This document shows, one piece after another, positions 1 to 11,734 of a DNA stretch of 64,000 nucleotides. This stretch comes from Chrysogorgia sp. JL179-B06 (taxonomy: Eukaryota > Cnidaria > Anthozoa > Scleralcyonacea > Chrysogorgiidae), in NCBI GenBank assembly GCA_035772405.1, contig JAYKKM010000222.1:811001-875000 (forward strand), written 5' to 3'. The notes below the pieces were generated by a model, which did no database searches, was not told the origin of the DNA, and saw only the letters and a list, made by a program, of their open reading frames with translations. The position numbers and the translations under genes are program-made. The stretch's first letter is position 1; each line of letters starts with the position of its first letter.

Positions 1-185
1 TGTTCCTTTAAAAAACATAAGACAGTTATCGTTATTCCACGCACGTGCACAAACACTTTTTCCAAATAACTAAAATAAATCAAACAACAAAATAACAATC
101 ATCCGAATATTCCATCCGCAAAACACACCTATATATACAATATTATTTCTAAAAGATTCAACATGCTACAACAAGATCCTCTTGT

Positions 186-1390
186 GACAACATTTTTTCT
201 TCATGCAAACCAGTTATCGCCTTGAGACGAGACCCAAATTTAAAGGACCAGCTTTTTCGTAGATCTATTAGATCCAACAATACAAAAAATTGTGATGATC
301 CCGGCACTTTTCATTGCAATAGATCGCGTTCCAAGACATGTCAAAGCAAATTACGCAATACATCTTATAGCCCGGCTATCAAGCCCGAAATTTTGCCTCA
401 ATTGTGCGTTTTGTGATACAAGCATGAAATTTGGCAAGTAGATAGAGTTACTAGTTCTGATGATTTTCTGATATAGAGGCAACGCAGATTTCTTCCTGGT
501 TGCCACAAAATCGAGTTTTCTTCCAATTTACCTATTAAAGTACTATATTAAAAAAAAATGAAAATTCAAAGTTCACTTTTAACGAATATCACCCACATCA
601 TTGGAAAGTTCGCAAAAAACTATATGAAGGACATTCAAGCGGGTAGGACGATTTTCTGAGCCTATTTTGACTTATTAACGCTCAAAAATGTGGAAAATGC
701 CGCAAAATGCTTTTTTTAGTGGGTTTCACCTTCTGTAACTCAAAACGAGCTTGGAAAATCGTCCAACCCGCTTGAATGTCCTTCATATAGTTTTTTGCAA
801 ACTTTCTAATGATATCATGGGTGATATTCGCTAAAAGTGAACTTTGAATTTTCACTTTTTATAAGATAGTACTTTAATAGGTAAATTGGAAGAAAAACTC
901 GATTTTGTGGCAACCAGGAAGAAATCTGCGTTGCCTCTATAATTATCAGAAAGTCATCAGAACTAGTAACTCTACCTATACTTGCCAAGTTTCATGCTTG
1001 TATCACAAAACGCACAATTCACCCCTTAACAGCTGGACTATTATTCTTTTCCGATTAAAGGTCATTTCGACTGTACCACTAGTAATTTAGTTTATTACAT
1101 AATTTGTAAACAATGCTCGCTTTTATATATTGGTGAAACTAAACGCAAATTAGGCGATCATTTTCGAGAACATCTTAGCTCAGTCAGACGAAACCTTAAT
1201 GACTACCCTGTCGCTGAGCATTTTAATTCAGTAGGTCACGCCATACATAATATGTCCATCACCATTCGCAAAAAAATGTTTCGATGATAACGAACGTATA
1301 AGCAATGTGAGTGCATATTTATTTTCATCTTAATTTACTCTACATTCACACCGGATCAACGTGGATTTCTATTCATATGGTAATTTTTCG
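186..1390 (+). mobile_element. Penelope-like retroelement, 3' part (RT tail and GIY-YIG endonuclease), decayed
   Basis: The frame around 222 reads LRRDPNLKDQLFRRS and then PGTFHCNRSRSKTC, the Cys-containing linker typical between reverse transcriptase and endonuclease of Penelope-like elements. From 1063 to about 1270 it reads through NLVYYIICKQCSLLYIGET, RKLGDHFREHL and YPVAEHFNSVGHAIH, which is the GIY-YIG endonuclease signature. The element is split by a 673-bp insertion (368-1040). Removing that and one TTA leaves the two halves in one frame. A further frameshift lies in the A-run near 1273, after which CFDDNERISN continues in another frame, so the copy is dead. It sits upstream of the CutC terminal exons, in what would be an intron of that gene copy. 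Confidence 0.85.
368..1040. mobile_element. Fold-back MITE with TTA target duplication, inside the Penelope element
   Basis: Bases 368-661 and 753-1040 are long imperfect inverted repeats; the centre is about 710. The ends read TAGCCCGGCT on the left and AGCTGGACTA on the right, flanked on both sides by TTA (365-367 and 1041-1043). Termini and 3-bp TTA duplication fit the PIF/Harbinger pattern. The interior has no credible coding sequence. Confidence 0.85.
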
Positions 1391-1592
1391 ATACCTTTTG
1401 AAATTTACATATACGCCGCTTTCTTATGTTAAAACATTCTAGAAACCTCTATTTATCTGCGTTTTCGACGGTTTGCCCAATAAAAAAGAATAAAGATGTA
1501 TTTTGATACTTGGTATATAAACATTGTTTCCTAAGGGTTAATTATCTGAGAGATTGCCTATAACGAAACGTTACTTCTCTCTCATATTGCAG

Positions 1593-3500
<1,908 letters not shown>

Positions 3501-3640
3501 AATAGTAGCTTGCATACAGAGGTTTACTATGTTTACCATAAGTGTCTACGCATTTGGAAGTCAAAAGTTGTTCTATAGTCACGTGGATTTTCCACAGAAA
3601 GTCGGAACCATGTCGTTATTAGTTGATTGTTAATTTATCC

Positions 3641-4270
3641 AAATAGTGAGAAAATTCCTTTATCAACTACAAAATCATTGACTGAATAAAATTAGCTGAT
3701 ACCTGAACATTATTATTGCCTTCGTAACAAAGTTACTTTAACAAACACCACAAAGGTAAAACTGGTTGTAGAAAATTGTGAACATAGAAGATGAGAACTT
3801 GTAGACTTAACTAACAATAAACGCGAGTTTATCTAATAAACAAAATTATCCGAGAAAGCTTTCCTGGATAATTCTACCGACATATTATTCCTTCTTCAAA
3901 AGCTCGATGTATGCAATATTAGCACGGGAGATATTTATATTATTTCAAGCCCAAACGGTCCGTGCGCATGTACCATCTCAGACCGCCACACCGGTTGAAG
4001 GGCCTCTAACATAACTATAAATTCCAGGTCTCACAACTCATATGTCAGTCTACTCCTCAGATCAAAGCATTCAAAAATATAAAATCCTTAGACTCCCCCT
4101 AATCTTCTGATTCTTCAGCATGATCTGGTTTTCGGCAAAGGTTGCCTTCGCACAGCTGTTGCCTTCATATTCACCAGTATTCGGCTGGTCTTTATTAACT
4201 TTAAAACCCAAGTGCTTTGCCAAGATACTTTACCCTAACCCCGCCAAGAGTTTCATTTAACATGGCTTGT
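3641..4270. other. Region without recognised features
   Basis: I see no convincing coding potential or repeat structure between the CutC copy A flank and the fold-back at 4271, apart from the AATAAA at 3685-3690. Confidence 0.5.
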
Positions 4271-4479
4271 TTAAAGTTCCTATCTCATGTTTGGGGATTT
4301 TATATATCCGTAATATTTGGGTCTTCCTTTGCCACAAAAATGCCTTTTGTGACATTTTCGGCTGACGAGATATATTATGACAAGATTTTCGGCTGACAAG
4401 ATATATTATGATTTTGCTCAGGAAGCCCCAAATATTACCATTGTGTATAAAATCCCCAAACGTGAGAGAGGAACTTTAG
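4271..4479. mobile_element. Fold-back MITE
   Basis: The left arm starts TTAAAGTTCC and carries TTTGGGGATTTTATA; the right arm carries TATAAAATCCCCAAA and ends GGAACTTTAG. The middle contains two direct copies of a unit reading TTTTCGGCTGAC, then AAGATATATTATGA or a close variant. There is no coding content. Confidence 0.7.
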
Positions 4480-4554
4480 ATCGTGCCCAACCGTGCCCAA
4501 CAAACAACCAGCTTGGTTGTTTAGATTAACGTAAGACAGTAGTGTTACTATATA

Positions 4555-4965
4555 CACTGCTGTAGTGAATGTGGGAGAGCTTGGAGTAGACAGACGATAC
4601 ATGGACGATCGTCAAGCTCGTATCCTCAGAAAAATGATTCTGAGTCCCGGACAGGAATCGAACCTGCAACCTTCTGATTGCCGGAGAGACGCTCTAACCA
4701 TTGAGCTACCGAGACTCAGATGGAAAGCGAAGGTTACAATGACGTACTGATTCGATTGATATATGTACTTCCTATATGCAGCAGTCACTATATATCGGTA
4801 ATGTTTGGATATGTTAATATATACACTGCTATAGTGAATATGGGAGAGCTTGGAGTAGACACAGACGATACATGGATGATCGTCAAGCTCGTATCCTCAG
4901 TGGCTCAATGGGTAGAGCGTCTCACCGGTAATCAGAAGGTTACAGGTCCGAAACCTGGGTGCGAG
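4555..4965. mobile_element. Two adjacent tRNA-derived SINE copies (family 1), partly inverted
   Basis: On - (about 4735 to 4560) a tRNA-like head reads GGTAGCTCAATGGTTAGAGC (A box) and GGTTCGATTCC (B box), with matching 7-bp acceptor strands GAGTCTC and GGGACTC. It is followed by the family body. A second composite copy at 4830-4965 has the tail in inverted orientation and then TGGGTAGAGCGTCTCACCGG and GGTTACAGGTCCGAAACC. The anticodon stem of the first is mispaired, so this is not a functional tRNA gene. Confidence 0.75.
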
Positions 4966-4969
4966 GTTG

Positions 4970-5310
4970 ACTCTCTAATTCCAAATCAGTTTTCAGAGTT
5001 GAAAACCGTTGATATTGGCCGAGGTCGCCACCTACCTATACTATCAAGATTTGTGATTGGTTGATTAAAACAATAAAACATTGTCCTAACCCTAACCACT
5101 TTTGTGCCATATAGCCAATCACAAAACCTGTTCATTTTAGGTACGTGTTTACCGATTGGCCGAGATAACGTTCAAAATCTACGTAGATTTGTTTATATCT
5201 GTAGACAATAACTGGGGACCATGGTTTGGGAAACGAAACTGTAGGGGGGAGGGGGGGGGGGGGAGAAAAGGCGGGCGAGAGGTTATTGAGGAATGTATTT
5301 CTAGTAATAC
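4970..5310 (+). repeat. Dispersed repeat of unknown type, copy 1
   Basis: The blocks TTGGCCGAGATAACGTTCAA, then AACTGGGGACCATGG and a G-rich run recur in order at 34975-35220. No coding sequence is apparent. The copy includes a poly-G tract near 5245-5265. Confidence 0.55.
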
Positions 5311-5324
5311 ATCAAGTTCTTCCG

Positions 5325-5405
5325 GCTGGAATTGAATACGCGATCCTGCGATGCTAGTACAGTGCTCTGACCACTGAGCTATGGAGGCCGTTGCCGAGAG
5401 CCTAC
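5325..5405 (-). mobile_element. tRNA-Ala-like SINE head (family 2)
   Basis: On - it reads CTCTCGGCAACGGCCTCC, then TAGCTCAGTGGTCAGAGCAC (A box), CTAGCAT in the anticodon loop position (AGC) and TTCAATTCCAGCC (B box). The related copy at 15020-15105 shares the same flanking bases, so it is a repeat family and not a unique tRNA gene. Confidence 0.65.
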
Positions 5406-6147
5406 CGCTATGTACACGTTATAATCCCTATATACACGTTATAACCCCTATGTACACGTAGGCTAATTCCTATGTACACGTTATAACCCCCATGTACACG
5501 TAGCCTAATCCCTATGTACACGTCATAATCCCTATGTACACGTTATAACCCCTATGTACACGTAGGCTAATCCCTATGTACACGTCATAATCCCTATGTA
5601 CACGTTATAACCACTATGTACACGTAGGCTAATCCCTATGTACACGCCATAATCCCTATGTACACGTAGGCTAATCCCTATGTACACGTCATAATCCCTA
5701 TGTATAGGTAGGCTAATCCCTATGTACACGCCATAATCCCTATTTATCCCTATGTACACGTCATAATCCCTATGTACACGTTATAACCCCTATGTACACG
5801 TAGGCTAATCCCTATGTACACGTCAACCCCTATGTACACGTTATAACCCCTATGTACACGTAGGCTAATCCCTATGTGCACGTAGGCTAATCCCTATGTA
5901 CACGCCATAATCCCTATGTACACGTTATAACCACTATGTACACGTAGGCTAATCCCTATGTACACGCCATAATCCCTATGTACACGTAGGCTAATCCCTA
6001 TGTACAACGTCATAACCCCCCCCCCCCCCCTATGTACACGTAGGCTAACCCCTTTTTACACGTCATAACCCCTATGTACACGTAGGCTAACCCCTATGTA
6101 CACGTCATAACCCATATGTACACATAGGCTAATCCCTATGTACACGT
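5404..6147. repeat. Minisatellite of 20-22-bp CCTATGTACACG units
   Basis: About 35 units alternate between CCCTATGTACACGTCATAAT, CCCTATGTACACGTTATAAC and CCCTATGTACACGTAGGCTAAT. Units are adjacent without unique spacers. A poly-C interruption lies near 6017-6030. The array abuts the SINE head at 5325-5405. Confidence 0.95.
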
Positions 6148-6299
6148 CATTGCGCATGATCAGTGAACAGAAAAAACAACAGAGAATCTGAATGAAATAA
6201 TTTGCTTTTTTTTGTGTAACATCCAAAGCCTGGTAGCTAATTATTAATATATCACAAAAGGTCATGCATGAGTTTCATTTCCAGTCAGAGATTCGTAAA

Positions 6300-6835
6300 C
6301 CTCTTTATAATAATATAATAATAATAATAATTTTATTTAGCCAAGGTAGCATCACTCAGCAAGAAGCTGCTTTCCACGATGGCCTTGCATTTAAAACTAT
6401 ATTACTTACAATATTAACTAAATACTGAAATTACTAATTATACTATAAACTGATTACAATGTCAACTAAATTGTGATTACGAGAATGAAACGTGCAATAC
6501 TTACAGTTTTGTTAAAAGCTTAAAAGTTCATAAAATGTAAAAAGTCGTATTAATAATTAAGATATATCTTATTTAAAAAATATCTAACGTGGTTGCGGTT
6601 TTAAGTTCCGCATCAAGAGCATTCCAAACTTTTGCACTTCAATATTGTACTGTACTCTTAGCCCAATTAGTTTTGGGTTTTGGTAAACGGAGATTATCTT
6701 TAGATCTCGTATTGTATTTATGAATTTCTGATTGAAATTGAAATGTAGAGGAGGGAGTAATGATTTATACATAAATATCGCTCGGTGGAAATTTCTTCTG
6801 GTTTGCCAGATCATGCCAGTTCAAACTTTATGTAT
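6300..6835 (-). mobile_element. L2/CR1-type LINE, 3' end of RT ORF and tail
   Basis: Across two frames on - it reads RRNFHRAIFMYKSLLP and then NTRSKDNLRLPKPKTNWA, a premature stop, SAKVWNALDAELKTATTLDI. These are the C-terminal motifs of L2/CR1-type LINE polymerases. The 3' end is an (ATA)n tract at 6308-6332, a typical LINE 3' microsatellite. The copy is 5'-truncated and frameshifted. Confidence 0.75.
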
Positions 6836-6905
6836 AAATTGTGGGGCATACTTATATATTAAAAAAACTAGTGTTATTATTAAACTACAAGATTTCTTCA
6901 CTTAA

Positions 6906-7678
6906 AGGACATTGGCAACAAAAATTAAGTTTGTTTTATTTGAAAGAACTCTTAAAATAATGAAGAATATTGATTTATAGTTCTTTCATATTTTACTTAG
7001 TTCTTGAGATATTTAGACTTATGCGATATTCAAATGAGATGATCTATCACGTCATAAGCTGGGAAACATTTTAACATATTGAAAAAAGCGTGAATATCTT
7101 TATCATTATTAAATGAAATTACTTGAAACTTTGCATGTAGATACATACCACTAAACTGAAGATCATCGTTCAAGTCTTATGGTTGCCATGGTAACAGATT
7201 ATTTTACAGATCTCTTGATTTCGAAAACAAAATTATTTGTTTTCTCTTCAGTGCCGAACCTTATTGGGTTGGTACCTGTTCAGCAAATGTTCATTGTCAT
7301 AGCCAATTCGAAACTGAGATTTGAAGTTGGTACAAAGTCTACTATGTCAGAAAACAAATGGTTTTGTTTTCGATATCAAGAGGTCTGTAAACTAATCCGT
7401 TACCATGGCAACCATAAGACTTGAACGATGATCTTCAGTTTAGTGGTATGTATCTACATGCACAGTTTCAAGTAATTTCATTTAATAATCAAAGATATTC
7501 ACGATTTTCCAATATGTTAAAATGTTTTCCCAGCTTATGACGTCATAGATCATCTCATTTGAATATCGCATTATCTCAAGAACTAAGTAAAATATGAAAG
7601 AACTATAAATTAATATTCTTCATTATTTTAAGAGTTCTTTCAAATAAAACAAACTTAATTTTTTGTTGCCAATGTCCT
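6906..7678. mobile_element. Fold-back MITE flanked by TTAA (element 1)
   Basis: The termini AGGACATTGGCAAC and GTTGCCAATGTCCT are flanked by TTAA at 6902-6905 and 7679-7682. The arms of about 330 bp are inverted repeats around a unique centre near 7290. The TTAA target points to the piggyBac type, but TTAA is palindromic and could be part of the ends. Confidence 0.8.
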
Positions 7679-7682
7679 TTAA

Positions 7683-8101
7683 AGGGATACTCCAGCCAAA
7701 ATACAAATGTAGTTCATATGAAAGATCTTACTGACTTTTATTCATTTCCAAAGTTTCAGCATTCCTATCAATTTAGTTAAGAAAATATGGCTAGTTGAAG
7801 TTGAAATTTTGAGGATTTTGACGCCATATTGGTTTTGAAAATATGACGTCATTGAATGACTCTTTATCGGCAGTGGAGGTATTGTGATGGCGATCACATA
7901 GTGATAGCTGTTGTGAATAATCTTTGGACGAAAATTATATGGTCGAAATAAACTATTTAGTTCCTGATTCGAAATTGGACAAACTCTCCAACTTTAACTA
8001 GCCATATTATCTTAACTAAATTGATAGGAATGCTGAAACTTTGGAGATAAACTAAAGTCAGTAAGATCTTTCATTTACTAAGAATTGTATTTTGGCTCTC
8101 T
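7683..8101. mobile_element. Fold-back MITE flanked by TTAA (element 2)
   Basis: The ends read AGGGATACTCCAGCCAAAAT and ATTTTGGCTCTCT, flanked by TTAA at 7679-7682 (shared with the previous element) and 8102-8105. The arms share CAGCATTCCTATCAATTTAG in inverted orientation. No coding sequence. Confidence 0.8.
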
Positions 8102-8105
8102 TTAA

Positions 8106-9575
8106 GCCCGGTTTACACGATAATCATTTTAAGTACGGCACTCTTAAATTTCGGTACGGGAACAATATTTTTTGGAAGGCCTGTTGCGCGTATACACAGC
8201 ATAATTTTGGTCTCTAAATATTATTTTGAACACCCCAAAATAAGGAACGGCACTCTTACATTTTGAGCCTTCTTGGCTATTGTTTGGATATTATTTATTA
8301 CAGTGGAACCCCTATTTCAAAGTCTCAAAGTTATTGTCAGTATAATACTGTCAATGGAAGCCCTATTAAGCGGCCACCCCTTTTTAAGCGGCCACCCCTT
8401 TTTAAGCGGCCGCGACCACCTTTCGGCAGTCCGGATGAAGGTTCTTCTATTGTTTTTACTCCTATTAAGCGGCCACCAAAAATGTAATGTTTTTATAAAA
8501 GAATATGTAATAAGACCCACATGGTATGAAACAGTTCAGCGTTGTTTGAAAAACGTGATGACAGTCAGAAATAAAATGCGACAAAAAAACTGATAAAACA
8601 TCCGTGTTAGTACATGTACCGTAGTTAGTGTTAAGTAATATCCTACAGAGGTAATGGAACTGGGGGAGAAGTTGCTAATTAAACTTTTCGCAGTTTCATG
8701 GACACCACGAACTCGCATTGTCTTGTGCAAATTCAAACGATATAATTTATGCATTGAAGCTCCGTGATCCAAAGCGACAGAGGCATATACATGAAGTTTT
8801 TTAAGTAACCCTCTTTGCGTCTGACAGATACAATATTGCTGTTTTTATATGGCAATTTTCTTTTTAAAAGCGTGTATCGACTTAACTTGTATCGCCATAT
8901 TTTCGTGAGAGGAATTCTATGATTCTTGAAACAAATAGTGTTTTCGCGACAATTTATATCAGTGTTTCTAGTTTCAATAATGCATGGTACATTTATAAAC
9001 AACATTTTTAATATAATACATTGTGTGCAACAGTTGTCATAAGCCATCAAGCATGATCTTTCTGAAATAAAATTACATTTCTGCCACGCCTTATGTTAAC
9101 TTTAACAAATTCCTATTAAGCGGCCAACCCCTATTAAGCGGCCAATTGCCAATTCCCCGAATGTGGCCGCTTAATAGGGGTTCCGCTGTATGTTTTTGGT
9201 TGTTGTAACGTTCAGTTTTGATCGTCTCGATCGTCATCCGCAACTTACCATAAATAGTATTTACAATTTCCAGCGAAAGCTGGATTGTTACCTCCAACTA
9301 TAATACAATAAGTTTTTTATAGCGATCATCACATAATTATTAAGCCATTGCGCGTGCGTAATTTATTATTGGTCCGCGGCACCGATATTTAGGCAGGTCG
9401 ATATTACCTATTTTAAGCGGGCCGAACACACCAACAACTTTGGTATGCGTACCAGTTTAATTCGTATCTACCGACAACATAATTCAAGAGTGCCGTACCG
9501 ATATTTTTAAGTACGCGGGCTAAAAATTAGCCGTGCCGTGCCTAAAATCATTGTTGTATAAACCAGGTTTTGATA
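8106..9575. mobile_element. TIR DNA element hosting a pogo-type insertion
   Basis: The left end CCCGGTTTACACGATAATCA matches, inverted, TGATTTTAGGCACGGCAC-type sequence at the right end near 9535-9572 (ATCATTGTTGTATAAACCAGG). CGGCAC blocks also match between the arms. A pogo-type element occupies 8301-9188. No target duplication is clear. Confidence 0.6.
8301..9188. mobile_element. Non-autonomous pogo/Tigger-type element, copy 1
   Basis: Termini CAGTGGAACCCC and GGGGTTCCGCTG flanked by TA on both sides are the pogo/Tigger hallmark. Subterminal TATTAAGCGGCCA units repeat several times at each end. The interior matches 51443-52151 over several hundred bases, including GGTACATTTATAAACAACAT. Open frames here are not conserved between copies. 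Confidence 0.85.
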
Positions 9576-9682
9576 TACTATTTGTTTTGGAAAACAATAT
9601 AACTTATGCTACAGTTTGATATACCTCCTAGAAATACAAATTTAAAATACAAGTTCCACATTTAGCAATAAAGTAGCGCCAT

Positions 9683-10536
9683 TCATGCAACGTCCGTTCT
9701 CTTTTGAATATCTTCAGCTAGTTCTGGGTTCTTACGACGTATATCTTCAACAATTTTATCCATACGATAACTGAATGAAACTAATGGGCGTGTCCCATCT
9801 CTAGTTTTGATGCAGATACTGAATAAACCAAAGGCAACAACTTCTCCTGAAGAGGAAAGCACAGGTATTCCATATTTATCTGACGTAGTTGACGTGGAAT
9901 GAAAGACTAGAGAATCTTTTCGTTTTTCCAGGATGTCCCAATCGAATCCACCATCTGAATCCAATGTTAGTTGTGGAATGTCATCGCGAGAGCAAGGTAT
10001 GGATCTGCTTTTCGCCCAATTTATCAAACCTTCTGGGATAGGGACTACTTCATCAGCTACACTGGGCAGATATGCACTGCCAAAAGTGCCATAAGAGCAT
10101 ATGTATAGCTTGCTTGCAAGGGAAGGACATCGGCTTGAGATAGAAAATGCTGGTTTTCCTCCGTAATGTGATCCACGACATAAAGTATTCAATTTAATGA
10201 CTGCATAATCTAGGTCAGAACACAAGTCTGAACAGCAAACCAGTTGGTACCCACTCCCTTTGAAAACACAACCATACAGTGGAGTCTGTGGAAACATACT
10301 CATGGAGGTCAATAGTAGTTCTGGATGGTAGGACTGAGCTTGTATAAAAACTTGATTTGTGGTTATCAAGTAAGCTCGATTAGGAAGTAGCCATGCAAAC
10401 GCTTCGACACAAGGTACTTTACCACGACTGTTGGACTGCGTAATGCTTAATACATCAAAGGAAGGATGCAGCGTGCCCACACTAACTTCTAAGAAATAGA
10501 TCTTTGTTAGAACATGCAAATACCTGCTCAGACATA
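9683..10536 (-). CDS. NLR gene exon 3: inactive trypsin-like (pseudoprotease) domain
   Basis: This exon starts after the acceptor ttatgcag and reads VCLSRYLHVLTKIYF to a stop after KRTDVA, about 284 codons. The order of motifs follows a chymotrypsin-fold peptidase. AFAWLLPNRAYLITTNQVF corresponds to the catalytic-His block, with Gln where His is expected. SDLDYAVIKLN fits the Asp block. SDKYGIPVLSSSGEVVAFG fits the GDSGGP block, with Tyr in place of the catalytic Ser. I infer a dead protease used as a binding or sensing module. The reading frame is fully intact, unlike exon 2. The 5' splice site at 11735 has a compatible phase (CAT G|TA TGT). The fold assignment is from motif spacing only; an unrelated beta-barrel is possible. 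Confidence 0.6.
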
Positions 10537-11404
10537 CTGCATAAACAAGTTAGCAGAACCATGCCATATTTAAAACAAGATTCCTACTAGGCTTTGCCTC
10601 TTGTAGATAATCTGAAGAACTTCATGGTAATTTGTTAGAATAGGGTACTTTGAAAATCCCTAATAATTATGTGAACAAAGCACACCTCGATAAAGATATT
10701 TTAATAAAATAAATAATAAATAAATTTTAGATGGTGAAAGTTTGTTTAGTAAATTTTGTTAAAAACATTATAGGCATTCAGTTTTTAGTTTAACAGCATT
10801 AGATTTCATGATCTACATAACTTATTTAATGTACAGCATATGACAATATAGTTAATTTATAATTTCCATTTTTAATGTGGCTAAATGAAATTTAGGCTAG
10901 GAAAAAATTGAGAGAATGATGGTCAGCGGTTACTTCATTAAATGATGTGCACAGTTCTTGGCTGATGCACTGTCTTGTCAGTGTGGTCTGAACTTGACTG
11001 GTTGGCGCACATGCTAATAACAATTTTTGCGTTGTTGTTTACCCACCCTCCCCTGTTAGTATACAAGGTAAGTATACTTTCCACTGCTTTGACAGTGTGG
11101 CGGGAGTCGGGCTGTGGCGAGGTAGTCATGGTTACCTCAGCTTATGGGGGAGCATCTCGTCCTGGGCGTGGCAAGAAACTTCCAATATGTCAATTTGGAA
11201 TACTTTTTTACTCATTTTACGACCTTGCAATAATATACTCTAATGTGCCATATATGTATATATTTGTTGTCATGCATGCTTTATTGAACAGTCCACATTT
11301 TAACAGATATATTTCGATAGCTATGGTAAACAATATTACTGTATTCATGTAATATGGTAGGAAATGCTTAACTACACCGTTTACAGGTATATGAATGAAC
11401 ATAT

Positions 11405-11455
11405 AACAACAAAGTTTTCGTCTCGTCTACTAGAGACTTCATCAGAACATACACT
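11405..11455 (-). ncRNA. Hammerhead-ribozyme-like motif, probably decayed
   Basis: On - the core CTGATGA is followed by A, then a stem GTCTC / GAGAC and GAAAA. This matches CUGAUGA-helix II-GAAA of a type I hammerhead. The bases after GAAA (ACTTTG) do not form the expected short helix III and cleavage triplet, so activity is doubtful. The inverted sequence CGAGACGAAAGTTGTTG follows at 11474-11491. Confidence 0.4.
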
Positions 11456-11503
11456 GTAGGGTTAAAATAATCAACGAGACGAAAGTTGTTGCATCACATG
11501 CCA

Positions 11504-11672
11504 TAGACCTCTTTCATAATGGTGACAATTGTAAATATTCCTTTAATTACCCAAGGGCTTTCTTTGTGTGTACATAATTCAAAATAATCGTTTCTTCGTA
11601 ATGAGTTTATAAAGCCAATTTAGACGCACTTAAAATAATATTTAAAATGGCGGCCATTATGAAATAGGTCTA
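11504..11672. mobile_element. TAGACC-type fold-back MITE
   Basis: The ends TAGACCTCTTTCATAATGG and CCATTATGAAATAGGTCTA are inverted repeats. Related copies lie at 31417-31599 and 37421-37602. Confidence 0.7.
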
Positions 11673-11734
11673 TATAGTGCAGCCACACATAGAAATATAG
11701 AATTAATAACAAAGAATAGTGTAAGCATACGTAC

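Larger units (their letters stand above)
10537..11734 (-). other. NLR gene intron 2
   Basis: The interval is AT-rich and bounded by a GTACGT donor (minus strand from 11734) and a TGCAG acceptor. It contains a hammerhead-like fold (11405-11455) and a MITE (11504-11672); no further exon is apparent. Confidence 0.5.

Noticed and set aside
5404..6147. Regular repeat array as a CRISPR
   Set aside because: Units are contiguous without unique spacers and the context is eukaryotic; it is a minisatellite.
8263..8593. Overlapping Pro/Arg-rich frames as small genes
   Set aside because: They lie on both strands over the AAGCGGCC repeats of the pogo-type end and are not kept in the second copy.
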